The notes under the pieces: generated by a model
Database searches by the model: none
Told to the model about the DNA's origin: nothing
What the model saw: the letters and a program-made list of their open reading frames with translations, nothing else
NCBI GenBank assembly: GCA_003695555.1
Contig: RFIU01000161.1
Span: 1 to 17,370 of the forward strand
DNA length: 17,370 nucleotides
Direction of reading: 5' to 3'
Source of the DNA: Alphaproteobacteria bacterium
Lineage (GTDB): Bacteria; Pseudomonadota; Alphaproteobacteria; Sphingomonadales; Rhodothalassiaceae
Program-made: the position numbers and the translations under genes
Shown here: one piece after another, positions 6,960-13,930 of the stretch
Position numbering within the stretch: position 1 is the first letter of the stretch
How the letters are laid out: every line of letters begins with the position of its first letter

Positions 6960-7361
6960 ATGCGCTTGATTCTGAATATTCTGTGGCTGCTCTTCGGCGG
7001 TTTCGAAATGGCCCTCGGCTGGTGGGTGGCGGCGCTTTTCTTCGCCATCTCGATCATTGGTCTGCCATGGGCCAGGGCCGCCTTCAACATCGGCCTTTAT
7101 ACCCTATGGCCCTTCGGCCAAGAGGCCGTTCGCCGCGATGCCCATCTCGGGCGAGAGGATATCGGCACCGGGCTCATGGGAGCGATCGGCAATGTCATCT
7201 GGTTCGTGCTCGCCGGATGGTGGCTGGCGCTCGGCCATCTCTTTATCGGTCTGTTCTGGGCGATCACTATCATCGGCCTGCCCTTCGCCTGGGTTCACTT
7301 CAAGCTGATTCCGATCAGCGCCGCTCCGATCGGCATGATGATCGTCCCGATCGAGGACTAG
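6960..7361 (+). CDS. yccF: YccF-family (DUF307) inner membrane protein
   Basis: This 133-aa inner membrane protein is built from two similar halves. The first (about 1-55) has ILNILWLLFGGF and ISIIGLPWARAAF; the second (about 73-128) has IGNVIWFVLAGWW and ITIIGLPFAWVHF. The repeated N-x-x-W and I-x-IIGLP-x-A signatures are those of the YccF domain, which is usually present twice per protein. The length agrees with the family. The function is unknown; in other bacteria it is a small protein with several transmembrane helices. AAAGGA lies upstream of ATG 6960 at normal spacing. It stands alone on its strand, with 137 nt to the lipoprotein gene. Confidence 0.92.
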   Translation: MRLILNILWLLFGGFEMALGWWVAALFFAISIIGLPWARAAFNIGLYTLWPFGQEAVRRDAHLGREDIGTGLMGAIGNVIWFVLAGWWLALGHLFIGLFWAITIIGLPFAWVHFKLIPISAAPIGMMIVPIED

Positions 7362-7498
7362 AGCGGGCGAGCGGATTTTTCCAAGCTGGTCAGACGGCTT
7401 TGCTGCTGATATAGTCGCGAGGGCGCCGGCACAGCCGACCGGATGTCCCGAAGGGGTTGATCCACAAGCTTGAGTTTGAAGATCCAGGAGGAACGATC

Positions 7499-7807
7499 AT
7501 GTCATGGACATTGCGCACCGCCCGGGGCGCGGGAGCGGCTCTCGTACTGGCAATGGCTGCCGGCGCCTGCACGACCCAGTTGAGCGACCAGGACCGCCAG
7601 CTGCTGACCGAAACCCGCAATGCGGCCCAGGCCGCGGCCGATGCGGCGAAGGCGGCGCAGTCAGCCGCCGAGCGCGCGGCACGGGCGGCACAATCGGCGG
7701 CATCCCAGGCGGATGCGGCGGCCAATACCGCCAATGCGGCGGCCGAACGGGCAAAACGCATCGCCGACGAGATGGAGAAGAACTTCAATCGCCGCATGCG
7801 CAAATAG
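7499..7807 (+). CDS. Alanine-zipper lipoprotein (Lpp/OprI-like), C-terminal lysine
   Basis: This 102-aa protein starts at ATG 7499 directly after a strong RBS (AGGAGGAACGATC). A lipoprotein signal ends in AMAAGAC with Cys24 as the probable lipidation site; the residues before it fit only a relaxed lipobox. The mature 79-residue part is a regular Ala-rich coiled coil: residues 42-90 make seven consecutive heptads with Ala at most a, d and e positions (such as AAQAAAD, AAKAAQS, AAERAAR). It ends NFNRRMRK, so the last residue is lysine, as in Lpp and OprI, where that lysine can be joined to peptidoglycan. An outer-membrane-to-wall structural role is inferred by analogy, not by family match. An intrinsic terminator follows about 65 nt after the stop. 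Confidence 0.85.
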   Translation: MSWTLRTARGAGAALVLAMAAGACTTQLSDQDRQLLTETRNAAQAAADAAKAAQSAAERAARAAQSAASQADAAANTANAAAERAKRIADEMEKNFNRRMRK

Positions 7808-7872
7808 GCGAAAGCCTCTCTGCCAACATGCCGGCCCCCGGAAGAATGTTTCCGGCATGACCTTGAGAATCC

Positions 7873-7910
7873 GCCGCCCGACCTTATCAAGTCGGGCGGC
7901 ATTCATTTTC
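7873..7910 (+). terminator. Intrinsic terminator after the alanine-zipper lipoprotein gene
   Basis: A perfect 10-bp GC-rich stem, GCCGCCCGAC (7873-7882) with GTCGGGCGGC (7891-7900) and an 8-nt loop, is followed by ATTCATTTTC. This is a good Rho-independent terminator for the plus strand. On the minus strand the hairpin lacks a U-tract, so it would serve the convergent hydrolase gene less well. A weaker inverted repeat, CCGGAA/TTCCGG, lies just upstream near 7838-7855. Confidence 0.8.
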
Positions 7911-8013
7911 ACACGTACCCGCAGCCGGTCATTGGCCTGCTCACGAGTCGTGGAAACTCCCCCAGCATGATCCGATCTGCCTCCTCGCCGATGCCTTTAT
8001 CGCCCATCTCTTT

Positions 8014-9000
8014 TCAGACGACCTCGTCATTCAGCCAGTCGATCAACGCACGGCTCACCTCCTCCGGTTTTTCCTGCTGCACCCAATGCCCGGCACCCCG
8101 GATATCGACCCGCCGATAACGGTCGAAAAAGGCCTCCATCCCATCGGCCAGCCGTGGCGGCAAGACGCCGTCCAGCTCGGCGGTGATCATCAGGGCCGGA
8201 TGGCGGATGCGCGGCACGCTGCCTGGCGGCTGAAAGCGTGCCATGTCGTGCCAGTTCCAATCGAGATTGCGATAATAATGCAGCGGCGCGGTCATGCCGG
8301 AACGGGCGAAGGCATGGACATAGACGGCCAGTTCCTCTTCGCTCAGAAAGGGCTCGCCGGGCCAGGTTTCCGGCGGCTGCTGCAGCCATCCGACGAGGTC
8401 GAGATCCGGCGTCGAGAAAGCCCCGCCGCCAACACCGCTGCCCGCCCGCGGTCGGCGAAAGAAGAAACGCATGGTGCGTTCCATGTCGGCTTCCAGGATC
8501 GGTTCGCAACGCCCTTCCTGCTGGAACTGCAGAATATACATCTGCGGACCGTAGGCAGCCTCCAGCGCGGTCAGGATCGGAGTGCCACCGCGCGGATGGA
8601 ATGGGACATTGAGCCCGGCAACCGCCTGCAGTCGTTCGGGAGCATAGAAGGGCATCGCCCAGGCGATGATCGCTCCCCAGTCATGACCGACGACCGTGGC
8701 CTTCTCCAGCCCGAAGGCGTCCATCAGGCCGGTCACGTCCCCGACCAGTGCCGGCATCCGGTAATTCTCGCACCCGCCGGGGCGATCGGAAGAACCGAAT
8801 CCGCGCAGGTCCGGCGCCAGGACATGATAGTCGGCATCGGCGAGCGCGCGGATCTGATGTCGCCAGGAAAAGGCGATCTCCGGCCAGCCATGCAGCAGGA
8901 TGACGCTGCCGCGCGAATGCTTCGGCGGCGGTCCTTCTTCAATCACCGCCAGACGGATATCCTTCAGTTCGACTGGGCGGATGGGGGCAATTTCCTGCAT
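8014..9000 (-). CDS. Alpha/beta hydrolase, epoxide-hydrolase type
   Basis: This 328-aa soluble enzyme carries the epoxide hydrolase form of the alpha/beta hydrolase site: HGWP at 37-40 (oxyanion hole), GHDWGA at 105-110 with nucleophile Asp107, acid Asp277 in AELDGVLPP, and His305 in GAGHW. The cap contains YILQFQ near 155 and HYYRNLDWNW at 241-250, whose tyrosines fit the epoxide-opening Tyr pair. It probably hydrolyses epoxides to diols; haloalkane or fluoroacetate dehalogenation is less likely because the nucleophile motif is not GHDRG. I chose ATG 9000, preceded by AGAGGAG; the frame remains open to 9102 but that extension is Arg/Ser-rich and lies in the divergent promoter region. No signal peptide is seen. 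Confidence 0.9.
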   Translation of the reverse strand: MQEIAPIRPVELKDIRLAVIEEGPPPKHSRGSVILLHGWPEIAFSWRHQIRALADADYHVLAPDLRGFGSSDRPGGCENYRMPALVGDVTGLMDAFGLEKATVVGHDWGAIIAWAMPFYAPERLQAVAGLNVPFHPRGGTPILTALEAAYGPQMYILQFQQEGRCEPILEADMERTMRFFFRRPRAGSGVGGGAFSTPDLDLVGWLQQPPETWPGEPFLSEEELAVYVHAFARSGMTAPLHYYRNLDWNWHDMARFQPPGSVPRIRHPALMITAELDGVLPPRLADGMEAFFDRYRRVDIRGAGHWVQQEKPEEVSRALIDWLNDEVV

Positions 9001-9229
9001 GATGCTCCTCTCGTTTCTGTTAAGGCCGGCCGTACGGGATCGAGCCGCTCGCCCGCCGGCCATGCATTCAGGATGCCGGGATCGGCATGCGCTGACCAGC
9101 ACCGATAGCGGCGGGCGTCCGAATTGCTTTGCCCTATTTAAGGATTGTGGCTTTTCCTCACGCAGGCGTCGGCCTATATCACGGGTTCGGGGGGCGTCAG
9201 CCGGTCATGCAAATGAAGGAAGACGGGTA

Positions 9230-10219
9230 ATGATCCTGGCCGCCATCGAAACGATCGTCGGCTTCGTGATCCTGCTGTTCGCCGGCGATGCCCTGGTCCG
9301 CGGGGCAGCCGCCTTTGCCGAACGGCTTCGTATTCCGCCGCTCGTCATTGGTCTGACCGTGGTCGCCTTCGGTACCTCGCTTCCCGAACTTTTCGTCTCG
9401 ACCGGGGCGGTGCTGGCCGACGCGCCGACGATCGCACTCGGCAATGTGGTGGGCAGCAATATCGCCAATATCTGGCTGGTTCTCGGCCTGCCGGCGCTGC
9501 TCGCCCCGGTCGCCTGCCGGGCAATGCGCCTCAAGCGCAATCTGGCGGCGATGCTGAGCGCGACGCTTCTCCTCATCGCTCTCTCGATCGATGGGCGGAT
9601 CGATCAGCTTGACGGCCTCTTCTTCATTGCGGGTCTCGCCCTCTTCCTCGGCTGGTCATGGCGCGATGCCCGCCGTCATCCCGAAGCCGCCCGTGAATTC
9701 ATGGAATTCGAAGAAGAACTCGGCATCACCCGACTGAGCCGTGCGCGGGCGCTTCTGCTGGTGATCGGCGGGCTGGTCGGCCTAGCGCTCGGCGCTCATC
9801 TGCTGATCGAAGGAGCGGTGGCGCTGGCACGCTCTTTCGGCGTTGCCGAAGCGGTGATCGGCCTGACCGTGGTAGCGATCGGCACCTCGCTTCCCGAGCT
9901 CGTCACCTGTGCCATGGCTGCCTGGCGCCGTCATGACGATGTCGCGATCGGAAATGTCATCGGCAGCAATCTCTTCAATATTTTCGCCATTCTGGGGATT
10001 TCCAGCCTCCTCGGAACCGTTCCCGTCCCGATCGCCTTCCGGAGCATCGACTATTGGGTGATGCTGGCGGCAAGCGCGATGCTGATCCCTTATGCGGTCA
10101 GCCGCCGGCCGATCGGCCGGATCACCGGCCTGCTGTTTTTCGCCTGTTATCTTCTCTATATGGCCTGGCTCGCCCATGACGGAAGGTCGCTGGCCTACAT
10201 GACCGGAGCCCTGCCGTGA
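9230..10219 (+). CDS. CaCA-family calcium/sodium:proton antiporter (YrbG-like)
   Basis: This 329-aa, about 10-helix inner membrane exchanger has the duplicated alpha repeats of the Ca2+:cation antiporter superfamily. Repeat 1 is GLTVVAFGTSLPEL at 41-54 with GNVVGSNIAN at 71-80; repeat 2 is GLTVVAIGTSLPEL at 211-224 with GNVIGSNLFN at 241-250. The acidic residue in each TSLPE and the Asn of each GSN form the ion site. A charged cytoplasmic loop (about 144-172, rich in Arg and Glu) separates the halves. It should export Ca2+ or Na+ using the opposing gradient. AAGGAAG lies upstream of ATG 9230. Its stop overlaps the GTG of the next gene (GTGA), so the two are probably translated together although no functional link is obvious. 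Confidence 0.93.
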   Translation: MILAAIETIVGFVILLFAGDALVRGAAAFAERLRIPPLVIGLTVVAFGTSLPELFVSTGAVLADAPTIALGNVVGSNIANIWLVLGLPALLAPVACRAMRLKRNLAAMLSATLLLIALSIDGRIDQLDGLFFIAGLALFLGWSWRDARRHPEAAREFMEFEEELGITRLSRARALLLVIGGLVGLALGAHLLIEGAVALARSFGVAEAVIGLTVVAIGTSLPELVTCAMAAWRRHDDVAIGNVIGSNLFNIFAILGISSLLGTVPVPIAFRSIDYWVMLAASAMLIPYAVSRRPIGRITGLLFFACYLLYMAWLAHDGRSLAYMTGALP

Positions 10220-10986
10220 AACCGCAACGCGTTCTGATTACCGGCGGCGCAAAACGCATCGGCCGCGCCATTGCTTTGGCGCTCGCCGCCGATGGCCACC
10301 GGATTGCCATTCACTATCACCGATCGCAACAGCAGGCGGAGGATCTCGCCGCCCTGATCCGATCAGACGAAGGCACGGCGGTCACGCTCGGCGCCGATCT
10401 CTGTGATGAGGAGGCCACTGCCGGGCTCGTCGCACGTGCCGCCGAGGGACTGGGTGGTCCGATCACCCTGCTCGTCAACAATGCCTCGGTGATCGTTCGT
10501 GATGATGTGCTGACCGCCACACGCGAGAGCTGGGAAGCGAACATGGCAGTCAATCTGCGAGCGCCTTTCGTCCTCTCACAGGCTTTTGCGAGAGACTTTC
10601 TCAGTCAGGCGGAGGAACCCGAAGGCCTCATCGTTCATCTGATCGATCATCGGGTCTGGAAGCCGAGCCCGGTGTTTGCCACCTATTCCCTGTCGAAGGC
10701 GGGCCTCTGGTGGCTGACCCGGACCATGGCGCAGGCGCTCGCGCCACGCATCCGAGTCAATGCGATCGGCCCGGGTCCGGTGCTGCCCAGCCCTCATCAG
10801 GACAACGCCACCTTCGCGGCGGAAGCCACCGCGGTCCCGCTAGGTCGGGCCGTGGGTACGGCGGAAATTGCCGAAGCCGTCCGTTTCCTCCTGCGGGCGC
10901 GCTCTATGACCGGCCAGATGCTGGCGCTGGACGGCGGCCAGCATCTTGCCTGGATGACCCCGGATATGGCAGCAAGCGGCGGGTAG
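10216..10986 (+). CDS. Short-chain reductase of pteridine reductase/FolM type
   Basis: This 256-aa NADPH-dependent SDR has features that set pteridine reductases apart from ordinary SDRs. The cofactor loop is TGGAKRIG (9-16), with Arg where most SDRs have Gly, and the catalytic set is Asp144-Tyr157-Lys161 (LIDH and YSLSK) with the Asp 13 residues before the Tyr, as in PTR1 and FolM, instead of Ser. NNAS lies at 88-91 and a C-terminal LDGGQHL at 238-244. The likely role is reduction of dihydromonapterin or dihydrofolate to the tetrahydro form. The folB gene downstream supports a pterin role. It starts with GTG overlapping the antiporter stop. A perfect hairpin begins inside its TAG stop codon. 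Confidence 0.87.
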   Translation: MKPQRVLITGGAKRIGRAIALALAADGHRIAIHYHRSQQQAEDLAALIRSDEGTAVTLGADLCDEEATAGLVARAAEGLGGPITLLVNNASVIVRDDVLTATRESWEANMAVNLRAPFVLSQAFARDFLSQAEEPEGLIVHLIDHRVWKPSPVFATYSLSKAGLWWLTRTMAQALAPRIRVNAIGPGPVLPSPHQDNATFAAEATAVPLGRAVGTAEIAEAVRFLLRARSMTGQMLALDGGQHLAWMTPDMAASGG

Positions 10987-11009
10987 TCCCGATCGACTGG
11001 ATCGGGACT
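10985..11009 (+). promoter_or_regulatory. Perfect intercistronic hairpin between the FolM-like gene and folB
   Basis: AGTCCCGATC (10985-10994) and GATCGGGACT (11000-11009) form a perfect 10-bp stem around the 5-nt loop GACTG. The first arm starts within the TAG stop codon of the reductase gene, and the second ends 30 nt before the folB ATG. There is no U-tract, so it is more likely an mRNA stability or translation element than a strong terminator. Confidence 0.6.
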
Positions 11010-11039
11010 GCGCTTTCAAGACAGGAGAATGGAAGTCAG

Positions 11040-11450
11040 ATGGACCGCAACGCCTCGCGCCTGCACCCGATGATGCTCGCCGATGCCGGCCGCCAGGTGC
11101 GCCACGTCTTCGTGCGCGACCTTATTCGGCACGCCTCCATCGGCGCCTTCGACCATGAACGTTCTCATGGACAGCCGGTGCGCATCAATGTGGACATGGA
11201 GGTCGTGGACGATCGCGACCATGGTGACCGGCTGGATAATGTTGTCTGTTACAAGCGCATCGTCGAGGGAATCGAGGCGGTGCTGAATGCCGGACATATC
11301 AATCTGGTCGAAACGCTCGCCGAACGAATTGCCGCCATTCCTCTCGCCGATCACCGGGTCCGGGCGGTACGCGTGCGGATAGAGAAACTTTCGGCGATCG
11401 AGAATGCCGCCAGCGTCGGGGTCGAGATCGAACGCCGACGGCACCCCTGA
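11040..11450 (+). CDS. folB: Dihydroneopterin aldolase
   Basis: This 136-aa cytosolic enzyme of the FolB/FolX family should cleave 7,8-dihydroneopterin to 6-hydroxymethyl-dihydropterin and glycolaldehyde in folate synthesis, or epimerise it. Conserved parts are SIGAFDHERSHGQPV at 33-47 with Glu40, VVCYKRIVEGIEA at 68-80 with Tyr71, the active-site-lining GHINLVETLAERIA at 85-98, and RVRIEKL at 111-117 with Lys116; these are the substrate-binding and catalytic positions of the family. The N-terminal 20 residues are a short extension. I chose ATG 11040; GGAAG lies 4 nt upstream and GGAG 12 nt upstream. It follows the reductase by 53 nt containing a hairpin, so they are probably one operon. Confidence 0.92.
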   Translation: MDRNASRLHPMMLADAGRQVRHVFVRDLIRHASIGAFDHERSHGQPVRINVDMEVVDDRDHGDRLDNVVCYKRIVEGIEAVLNAGHINLVETLAERIAAIPLADHRVRAVRVRIEKLSAIENAASVGVEIERRRHP

Positions 11451-11478
11451 CCTTTGTCGAGGAAGCTCGCGGCGTGCC

Positions 11479-11619
11479 TTAAGCGTCTTTCATGGAGAAT
11501 TCCCAAGGGAACTCTAAGCCCTTGCAGATGGCGAGAATCCGGTCCCTCGTACGCTCTTTGTACACAGTCGCGGCCCGCCCGTCTGCGCGCATCCTGGGAT
11601 TCGACTTTACCGATGACAT
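11479..11619 (-). CDS. Candidate small ORF, 46 aa, unknown function
   Basis: A closed minus-strand ORF runs from ATG 11619 to TAA 11479, convergent with folB. An RBS-like AAGGGCAGGG lies directly upstream, and a sigma-70-like promoter sits about 19 nt before that (-35 TTAACT, 17-bp spacer, -10 TATATG). The predicted peptide is basic in its first two thirds (RMRADGRAATVYKERTRDR) and ends hydrophobic and acidic (LEFPWEFSMKDA), with no membrane segment. I do not recognise it. Signals for expression agree with one another, but a 46-codon ORF can occur by chance. An overlapping 58-codon plus-strand ORF (11492-11668) has no RBS and seems less likely. Confidence 0.42.
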   Translation of the reverse strand: MSSVKSNPRMRADGRAATVYKERTRDRILAICKGLEFPWEFSMKDA

Positions 11620-12022
11620 CCCTGCCCTTCACGGGCTTGACATTCATATAATAACGTATTTCCAATAAGTTAAGTGTTTTGCATATTTTTTGGGCAAAGT
11701 CCTGTGACACAAATATTACAGCGCCTTTCGGCGATCTGAAGGGTCGTTTCCCACAGACTTGTCCACATAATCCGTGGAAATCCCTCTCACGCCCTGATTC
11801 GGCTCTCTAACTGCTCGTCGGTGATGGTGAAAGGACAGCGGAAAAAGTGGAGCAGTCGTAACCGTTACAAGACAAAACATCTCGTCCGGCCGGATCGTTT
11901 CCGTCTTCTCTCCTCTTGCGGTAAGTTCGCCGAGAAGACATCTTCCGAATGAAGCCCGCCCGGCGAGACGGGTGGGAGCCTCGGGCGGTTCGTCCCGCCA
12001 CATTCGATGGATCGTAAGACAG
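11620..12022. other. 403-bp non-coding stretch upstream of uvrC
   Basis: I see no convincing gene here. The left part (11641-11720) is markedly AT-rich and contains the minus-strand promoter above. At 11759-11767 TTGTCCACA differs by one base from a DnaA box (TTATCCACA), with the related TTCCACGGA reading the other way at 11779-11771. A stem-loop, GTCTTCTC (11903-11910) with GAGAAGAC (11932-11939), lies in what should be the uvrC leader. None of these is strong on its own. Confidence 0.5.
11645..11673 (-). promoter_or_regulatory. Putative sigma-70-like promoter for the 46-aa ORF
   Basis: Reading the minus strand, TTAACT (11673-11668) and TATATG (11650-11645) are separated by exactly 17 bp, in a locally AT-rich patch unlike the GC-rich surroundings. 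The expected transcription start near 11638 would give a leader of about 19 nt with an RBS before ATG 11619. Confidence 0.4.
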
Positions 12023-13930
12023 GTGCAGACGATATCGGTGCGCGACCAGCACGGAAAGGCCGAGGACCGAAAGGCGGAGCAGGCGCTTGCTCAGCTGGAG
12101 GGCGTCGGCGTCATCCGTCGTGCTCTAAAAACGGCACCCAAGGGTCCGGGCGTCTATCGCATGCTCGATGCCGGAAAAGAGGTTCTCTATGTCGGCAAGG
12201 CAAAATCGATCCGCAAGCGTCTTGCCGCCTATGCTGCGATCGGCCGCCTGCCGATCCGTCTGCAGCGGATGGTCGCCCGCACTCGCGAGGTCGTCTTCGT
12301 CACGACCGAGAGCGAGAGCGAGGCTCTGCTGCTAGAAGCTAATCTGATCAAGCGTTTCCGGCCACCCTTCAATATCGTCCTTCGCGACGACAAATCCTTT
12401 CCTCATATTCTGATCCGCACCGACCATGCCTTCCCGGCGATCGCCAAACATCGAGGGGCGCAGAAGGCGAAGGGACACTATTTCGGCCCCTATGCCTCAG
12501 CGGGTGCGGTCAATCGGACCATCAATACTCTGCAGAAGGCCTTTCTGCTGCGGTCTTGCACGGATGCGGAATTCGAATCCCGTTCCCGACCCTGTCTCCT
12601 GCACCAGATCAAACGCTGTTCGGCCCCTTGCGTGGGACGGATCGGCAAAGACGACTATGCCGCCCTCGTCGATGATGCGAAGCGACTGCTCGAAGGGCGC
12701 GCGCGAGATCTTCAGCTTCGCCTGACGGAAGAGATGAATGCGGCTTCACAGGCGCTCGACTTCGAACGCGCCGCGACCCTGCGCGACCGACTGCGGGCGC
12801 TCAATGCGGTTCAGGCGCAGCAGGAAACCGGAACGCGTCTGAAGGAGGCTGACGTGTTCGCGATCGCCGATCGCGCCGGTCGATCGGCCATCCAGGCCTT
12901 CTTCTTTCGCGCCGGTCAGCACCGCGGCAATGCGATTTTCTTTCCGCGTCACGCGCCGGAAGAAAAGCCTGCCCGGATTGTCTCCGCCTTTCTCGCCCAG
13001 TTCTATCGCGACCACCCGCCGCCGAAACGTATCATCGTCGATCTCTCGCCTGAAGGAAGCGAGCTGCTGACCAGTGCGCTTTCGCGCATAGCGGAACGCC
13101 GCGTCGCGATCGAGGTGCCGAAACGAGGGCCAGGCCGCAAGGCAGCGGATGCGGCGCGCCGCAACGCTGAAGAGGCGCTCGCCCGCAAGCTTGTCGAATG
13201 GACCGATGGGGCCGAAATACGTCAGCGCCTGGCCGAGATCTTCGGCCTGTCCCGCCCGCCTGGGCGGATCGAGGTCTATGACAACAGCCACCTGCAGGGC
13301 TCGCAGGCATTCGGTGCGATGATCGTCGCCGGTGCGCAAGGCTTCGAGCGTCAGGCGTATCGGCGCTTCCGGATACGCGACCGGGGAGCGAGTCCCGGTG
13401 ACGACTATGCGATGATGCGCGAGGTAATGCGTCGCCGCTTCGCCGCCAGATCGGGAGAAGGTGAAGATCGCCACGGCGAACGCCCCGATCTGCTGCTGAT
13501 CGACGGTGGGAGGGGACAAGTGTCGGCGGTGCGCGAAGTGCTGATCGATCTCGGTCTCGACGACATCCCCGTCATCGGCATTGCCAAGGGACCGGCGCGC
13601 AATGCCGGGCGCGAGGAATTCCACCTTGCCGACGGGCGTCGCCTGCTCCTGCCCGAGCGCGATCCCGTGCTTCACTATCTGCAGCGTCTGCGCGACGAAG
13701 CCCATCGCTTCGTCATCGCCGGTCATCGCGCCCGGCGCTTGAAGGCGGCGCGGCGCAGCGCGCTCGATGCCATTCCCGGGATCGGCCCGAAACGCCGTCG
13801 GGCATTGATCGCCCATTTCGGCTCGGCGCGCGGCGTCGCCGATGCTTCGCTCGCCGAGCTAGCACGCGTACCGGGAATTTCGAAGGCGATGGCGCGCACC
13901 ATCCAGGAGCACCTTCATGGCCGGGAGTAG
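12023..13930 (+). CDS. uvrC: Excinuclease ABC subunit C
   Basis: UvrC makes both incisions around a DNA lesion with UvrB in nucleotide excision repair. Counting from GTG 12023 (635 aa), the order is: GIY-YIG nuclease from PGVYRML (42-48) with YVGKA at 56-60; four cysteines at 179, 191, 199 and 203, with the spacing known for the UvrC iron-sulfur cluster; the UVR helical hairpin EEMNAASQALDFERAATLRD at about 237-256; the RNase H-like C-nuclease with YDNSHLQGSQ and LLIDGGRGQVSA; and paired HhH motifs (IPGIGPKRRRALI, VPGISKAMA) at the end. No ATG is in frame upstream; GTG 11972, 12023 and 12038 are all possible and none has a good RBS. Its 3' end overlaps rnhB by 14 nt. Confidence 0.93.
   Translation: MQTISVRDQHGKAEDRKAEQALAQLEGVGVIRRALKTAPKGPGVYRMLDAGKEVLYVGKAKSIRKRLAAYAAIGRLPIRLQRMVARTREVVFVTTESESEALLLEANLIKRFRPPFNIVLRDDKSFPHILIRTDHAFPAIAKHRGAQKAKGHYFGPYASAGAVNRTINTLQKAFLLRSCTDAEFESRSRPCLLHQIKRCSAPCVGRIGKDDYAALVDDAKRLLEGRARDLQLRLTEEMNAASQALDFERAATLRDRLRALNAVQAQQETGTRLKEADVFAIADRAGRSAIQAFFFRAGQHRGNAIFFPRHAPEEKPARIVSAFLAQFYRDHPPPKRIIVDLSPEGSELLTSALSRIAERRVAIEVPKRGPGRKAADAARRNAEEALARKLVEWTDGAEIRQRLAEIFGLSRPPGRIEVYDNSHLQGSQAFGAMIVAGAQGFERQAYRRFRIRDRGASPGDDYAMMREVMRRRFAARSGEGEDRHGERPDLLLIDGGRGQVSAVREVLIDLGLDDIPVIGIAKGPARNAGREEFHLADGRRLLLPERDPVLHYLQRLRDEAHRFVIAGHRARRLKAARRSALDAIPGIGPKRRRALIAHFGSARGVADASLAELARVPGISKAMARTIQEHLHGRE

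Noticed and set aside
6719..7090. N-terminal extension of the EF-hand-like protein to 7090
   Set aside because: It overlaps the start of yccF on the other strand and ignores the good AAGGAG RBS before ATG 6718.
8086..9108. 340-aa plus-strand ORF
   Set aside because: Antisense to the alpha/beta hydrolase with its complete catalytic set; no motif of its own.
11351..11710. 119-aa minus-strand ORF starting with GTG 11710
   Set aside because: It runs deep into folB in antisense, and a HicA-like resemblance near KGRDVIG does not continue. The 46-aa ORF in another frame fits the local promoter and RBS better.
12746..13816. 356-aa minus-strand ORF
   Set aside because: Antisense to uvrC, with no recognisable domain.
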